In this document: positions 7,038 to 9,411 of the stretch, piece after piece | Numbering within the stretch: position 1 is the first letter of the stretch | How the letters are laid out: every line of letters begins with the position of its first letter | DNA from: an uncultured Clostridium sp. | Lineage (GTDB): Bacteria; Bacillota; Clostridia; Oscillospirales; Acutalibacteraceae | Length of the DNA stretch: 9,411 bases | Assembly: GCA_900547915.1 (NCBI GenBank) | Contig: URIN01000032.1 | Span: 1 to 9,411, forward strand | Direction of reading: 5' to 3' | Made by a program: the position numbers and the translations under genes | The notes under the pieces: generated by a model | The model's input: the letters and a program-made list of their open reading frames with translations, nothing else | What the model was told of the DNA's origin: nothing | Database searches by the model: none

Positions 7038-7286
7038 AAGTTACACCTCCAATCTCATAAATTTGCTCGTCCTCGGTTCTGTTACTCTTGCCAAGAGTAA
7101 CGCAAAAGCACTTTTGACAGGCAAGCCCATCAAAAATGCAACCTGCAAGCAGGTTTTGCGCTCTCCGAGGGGCAAAGAGCCGCCTTTGAAAAGGCACTCT
7201 CTGCACACTCCGCTAAACTTTATCTGTGTCGGTCTGTGTCGATAGTGACGGTGATTTTGCCACCGCCTAAAACAGCGACACAACCG
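7038..7286. other. Non-coding intergenic region, candidate oriT/origin
   Basis: This 249-bp gap lies between the ATPase stop and the relaxase start and holds no supportable gene. It is unusually dense in symmetry: GTTACTCTTG/CAAGAGTAAC (7081-7101), CAAAAG/CTTTTG (7103-7116), AACCTGC/GCAGGTT (7140-7155), GCCTTT/AAAGGC (7182-7195) and GTGACGGT/ACCGTCAC (7245-7290). Transfer origins of Mob-type elements usually lie just upstream of the relaxase gene and consist of such inverted repeats next to the nick. No nick site could be placed by comparison with a known MOBV origin, so oriT is inferred from position and structure. Confidence 0.55.
7081..7101. repeat. Perfect 10-bp inverted repeat, likely oriT hairpin
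   Basis: GTTACTCTTG (7081-7090) and CAAGAGTAAC (7092-7101) are exact reverse complements around one base. A second, shorter inverted repeat, CAAAAG-CA-CTTTTG (7103-7116), begins two bases later. The pair starts 44 bp upstream of the relaxase ATG. No T-run follows on either strand, so it is not an intrinsic terminator. Recognition of a hairpin by the relaxase is the best explanation. Confidence 0.6.
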
Positions 7287-7300
7287 TCACACATCGTCAC
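7223..7300. repeat. Iteron-like direct and inverted short repeats
   Basis: TCTGTGTCG occurs at 7223-7231 and again at 7233-7241, a period of 10 bp or one helical turn. The core TGTGTCG recurs inverted at 7276-7282. Nearby, CGTCAC appears twice 10 bp apart (7285-7290, 7295-7300), the second copy inside the end of the ATPase gene. The array may bind the ATPase, MobC or a replication protein. No matching iterons of a known element could be checked. Confidence 0.45.
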
Positions 7301-8438
7301 GCTGTTCATAAGTCAAACTAACTTTACGCCCATCGTGACAGCGTTTGTTTTGATAACTTATCCCATATTCATTAAACAAACGCCCAGCATTGATATTCAA
7401 CTTCATAGTCAATGCATTTGCTTTCATATCAACGCCGAGAAATTCAACAAGCTCCGTTGGACTGCCATACCATTCGGGATTTTCATTTGTAATTTTGCCG
7501 GCGATATTTTCAAGCAATGGTTCGGGCGGCAACTTCCACAGTTCTGTTTCTGTTTTCTCAAGCTCCCATATAAGCATTTCAGGATTACGGTTCAGATAAA
7601 TTTTCTGGTCGGGCTGGTCTCTGCCTGATACTTCAAGCGTGGCGGCATTGCCTGTACGCTTTTCTTTCCGAAGAATAAAACCTCCGTCAGCGGCGCCGAG
7701 CAATCCGTTAGTGCCTGAAATCATATCAAATTTATCGTCGGCATTTTGCTTACGTGTATGGTGAACAAGCAGCAAACATATTCCGTAACTGTCTGCAAAC
7801 TTTTTAAGCCTTGTTATAATCTCATAATCGTTTGCATAGCTGTAATTGTCTCCGCCGACTTCACGCACCTTTTGAAGTGTGTCTACGATAATCAATCTTG
7901 TATCGGAGTGTTCCGCCATAAATTTTGAGAGCTGTTCATCAAGTCCATTTCCAAGTTGACCTGCCGAAACAGAAAAGTATAAATTGTCTGTACTCTCCGT
8001 TCCAAACATTCTGTATAATCTTTCCTGCAATCTGTGGTAGTCGTCTTCGAGAGCAAGGTATAGGACAGTTCCTTTTTTTACATCAAAATTCCAAAGCGGT
8101 GTGCCTGTACTGATGTGATATGCAAGCTGTGCCATAAGAAAACTTTTGCCAAGTTTCGGAGCTCCTGCAAAAATATATGTTCCAGGGTAAAGCAAACCGT
8201 CAATCAATGGCGGTTTGCTTTGGTACACCGTGTTATATAACTCACGCATAGAAATCGTTTTCAAATGTGATGGATCGAGCTGTTGCAAAAATTCTTTTTG
8301 CATTTCTTCAAAATAATCATCTAAACTCTTGTCATTTTCGTTAAAATCAGTTATACTGTTGTTAATTTGTTTTAGGATTGACTGCTCCGTATCTGCGCCA
8401 ACAGATACAACCGGAGCGGTCTTTTCTTTTTCTGTCAT
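7287..8438 (-). CDS. RepA-like AAA family ATPase (RecA-fold, DnaB/RSF1010 RepA type)
   Basis: The 383-aa protein is probably a hexameric DNA helicase or motor acting on the excised or transferring element. The first 80 residues are variable and acidic. The RecA-like core has Walker A GAPKLGKS (92-99), the acidic LYLALEDD (126-133), Walker B LIIVD (182-186), a sensor-like LLLVHHTRK (222-230) and SGTNGLLGAADGGFIL (241-256). This order is that of AAA_25/RepA helicases. The tail (about 320-380) resembles a winged helix for DNA binding. Its ATG overlaps the upstream mobC stop in an ATGA, with GGAGG 7 bases before, so the two are translationally coupled. Repeats at its 3' end could be its binding site, and a role in autonomous replication of the excised circle is plausible but inferred. 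No frameshift or lost motif is seen. Confidence 0.87.
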   Translation of the reverse strand: MTEKEKTAPVVSVGADTEQSILKQINNSITDFNENDKSLDDYFEEMQKEFLQQLDPSHLKTISMRELYNTVYQSKPPLIDGLLYPGTYIFAGAPKLGKSFLMAQLAYHISTGTPLWNFDVKKGTVLYLALEDDYHRLQERLYRMFGTESTDNLYFSVSAGQLGNGLDEQLSKFMAEHSDTRLIIVDTLQKVREVGGDNYSYANDYEIITRLKKFADSYGICLLLVHHTRKQNADDKFDMISGTNGLLGAADGGFILRKEKRTGNAATLEVSGRDQPDQKIYLNRNPEMLIWELEKTETELWKLPPEPLLENIAGKITNENPEWYGSPTELVEFLGVDMKANALTMKLNINAGRLFNEYGISYQNKRCHDGRKVSLTYEQRDDV

Positions 8439-8761
8439 TCTGATACCTCCTTTAATCCGCCGAGAATATCGGCAATCATTTCGATTAAATCAAGTAATTC
8501 GTCATTGACTTCACCGCCGTTTTCAATCCTTTGTAATTCCGTAAGTACATCTGCAAGATTATTACGCAAAGCCTTATATACTCTCGGATTGCCTTGAACT
8601 ACAACCTCTTTGTTTATAAGTCGCCTTGTGATATAGTCCTGTTTGGTTAAACCCGAAAGCTGAACATAGCGTTCAATCTGTTCCCACTCTTCGGGTGAAA
8701 CTCTAAAAGCCACAGTCTTATTTCTCCAACGGTTATGTTCATCTTTGTTTTTAAGTGACAT
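8435..8761 (-). CDS. mobC: MobC-like relaxosome accessory protein
   Basis: I place the start at ATG 8761 (108 aa), not at the in-frame ATG codons ten or eleven codons earlier. GGAAGGAG lies 8-10 bases before 8761, while an earlier start would overlap the integrase gene and put this ribosome site inside the coding region. Residues 14-50 (NKTVAFRVSPEEWEQIERYV, then LTKQDYITRRLIN) look like a ribbon-helix-helix segment as in MobC proteins, which bind oriT and help the relaxase open the strands. A helical tail follows (61-104). The start is 1 base past the integrase stop and the end overlaps the ATPase start by 4 bp, so the three genes form one transcription unit. The protein may also repress the operon, as some MobC proteins do; nothing here shows it. 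Confidence 0.82.
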   Translation of the reverse strand: MSLKNKDEHNRWRNKTVAFRVSPEEWEQIERYVQLSGLTKQDYITRRLINKEVVVQGNPRVYKALRNNLADVLTELQRIENGGEVNDELLDLIEMIADILGGLKEVSE

Positions 8762-8762
8762 A

Positions 8763-9363
8763 TTATTTTCTCTCCTTCCATAATTCATCAAGTGTATTCG
8801 CCATTTCGTTTTGTTTTGACGGATATATATGTGTATATCTATCGGTAATTTCCACGGTTTCGTGACCTACTCTATCCGCAATAGCAGCGGCTTGGTAGCC
8901 TTGATTTATTAAAAGCGAAACATGCGAATGTCTCAAATCGTGAATACGAATACGCTTTACACTTGCGGCTTTTGAGCCCCTGTCCATTTCGTGATGAAGA
9001 TAGCTTTTTGAAATAGGAAATATCCTGTCGCTGTTATTCGGTGAATAAAACATTTTCAAATACTCTTGCATTTCATCACATAAAAACTGCGGCATTTTTA
9101 TTGTTCGATTACTCTTTTCTGTTTTCGGTGGAGTAACAACATCTTCTCGGTGAAGTCGTTGATATGATTTATTGATTGTAACTGTGCCGCTCTTAAAATC
9201 AAAATCACCGGCGGTTAAAGCAAGCAACTCGCCTACACGGATACCTGTCCAATAAAGCATTTGAAAAGCATAGTAGGAAAGCGGCTTGTCCATCATTTCA
9301 TCAGAGAACTTGCTGTACTCCTCCACAGTCCAATAACTCATTTCCTTGCGTTCTCCCTTACCC
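8763..9363 (-). CDS. int: Tyrosine recombinase/integrase, C-terminal catalytic part only
   Basis: This is the catalytic domain of a phage/Tn916-type integrase that would insert and excise the element. All catalytic residues are visible: Arg in TGIRVGELLAL, Lys in VTPPKTEKSNRTI, His and Arg in HDLRHSH, His in VGHET, and the nucleophile Tyr in DRYTHIY (codon at 8835-8837). About 200 residues are genomic, against roughly 380-410 in full family members; the arm-binding and core-binding domains are missing. The loss is a library cut, not biology: the frame runs into adapter at 9364, and the apparent start (M-C-I-R-D-R) is translated adapter. The true start lies outside. The gene stops one base before mobC, unusual for elements where the integrase stands alone at one end, and implies cotranscription with mobilization genes. 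Confidence 0.93.
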
Positions 9364-9411
9364 CTGTCTCTTATACACATCTGACGCTGCCGACGAATAG
9401 CCTTGTGTAGA
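9364..9411. other. Untrimmed Illumina Nextera adapter with i5 index (not biological)
   Basis: Positions 9364-9382 are the reverse-complement Tn5 mosaic end (CTGTCTCTTATACACATCT), followed by the read-1 adapter to 9396. Positions 9397-9404 (ATAGCCTT) sit at the i5 index and are the complement of S520 (AAGGCTAT) as I remember it. Positions 9405-9411 (GTGTAGA) begin the P5 primer. Genomic sequence ends at 9363. Confidence 0.98.

Larger units (their letters stand above)
47..9363 (-). mobile_element. Integrative mobilizable element carrying restriction-modification cargo (partial at both ends)
   Basis: The window combines a tyrosine integrase, a MobC-like protein, a RepA-like ATPase, a MOBV relaxase and TnpV, all codirectional. 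That is the set expected of an element that integrates by itself but borrows another element's conjugation pore. No type IV secretion gene is visible, so I call it mobilizable rather than conjugative, though such genes could lie outside. The restriction operon is codirectional and begins right after the backbone terminator, which suggests cargo. No attachment site or element end is visible, because both edges are adapter cuts. That the restriction genes lie inside the element, rather than in flanking chromosome, is therefore inferred. Confidence 0.6.

Noticed and set aside
7006..7283. Two overlapping minus-strand open frames of 66 and 80 codons between ATPase and relaxase genes
   Set aside because: They cover the repeat-rich intergenic region, one runs into the relaxase gene out of frame, and their residues follow the palindromes. 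I see no domain. A conserved product in relatives would reopen this.
47..9363. CRISPR arrays, tRNA/rRNA genes, riboswitches, insertion-sequence ends
   Set aside because: I scanned both strands by eye and saw no regularly spaced repeats with spacers, no cloverleaf with CCA end, and no terminal inverted repeats with target duplication.

Overview
The window is one stretch of Firmicutes (Clostridia-like) accessory DNA of about 9.3 kb (47-9363). It is flanked by complete Illumina Nextera adapter ends at 1-46 and 9364-9411, which are library artefacts. The outermost gene at each end is therefore cut at an arbitrary point. The host guess rests on strong GGAGG-type ribosome binding sites, AT-rich coding, and the closest recognisable families (TnpV, Mob/Pre relaxase, Tn916-type integrase), which are typical of gut clostridial mobile elements. 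No rRNA, tRNA or species marker is present, so the genus cannot be fixed.

Every gene is on the minus strand, so the biological order runs right to left. The first module (9363 to 5442) is the backbone of an integrative mobilizable element. It holds a 5'-truncated tyrosine recombinase, a MobC-like relaxosome protein, a RepA-type AAA ATPase, a 249-bp non-coding region rich in inverted and direct repeats (candidate oriT, possibly an origin), a MOBV/Pre-type relaxase, and tnpV. The first three genes touch or overlap. The module closes with a strong intrinsic terminator just after tnpV.

The second module (5426 to 47) starts 15 bp beyond the terminator's T-run with a near-consensus sigma-70 promoter (TTGACT-17-TATAAT). 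A palindrome that looks like a controller-protein operator lies just downstream of its -10. It drives a compact restriction-modification operon: a 68-aa HTH controller, two different D12-class adenine methyltransferases, and a 656-aa type IIS restriction endonuclease of the AlwI/BspD6I family with all recognisable catalytic residues. Two adenine methyltransferases fit an asymmetric site needing one enzyme per strand.

The least expected item is a gene overlapping the endonuclease 3' end by 14 bp (1124 leftward). It runs off the left edge, so it has no stop codon here. It encodes about 210 residues I do not recognise, with a Trp-rich FVWWGWWAK segment, followed by a calcineurin-like metallophosphoesterase domain (DLH, GD and GNHD motifs). 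Its position suggests an extra effector or accessory of the restriction operon, carried as cargo by a mobilizable element. That role is inference.
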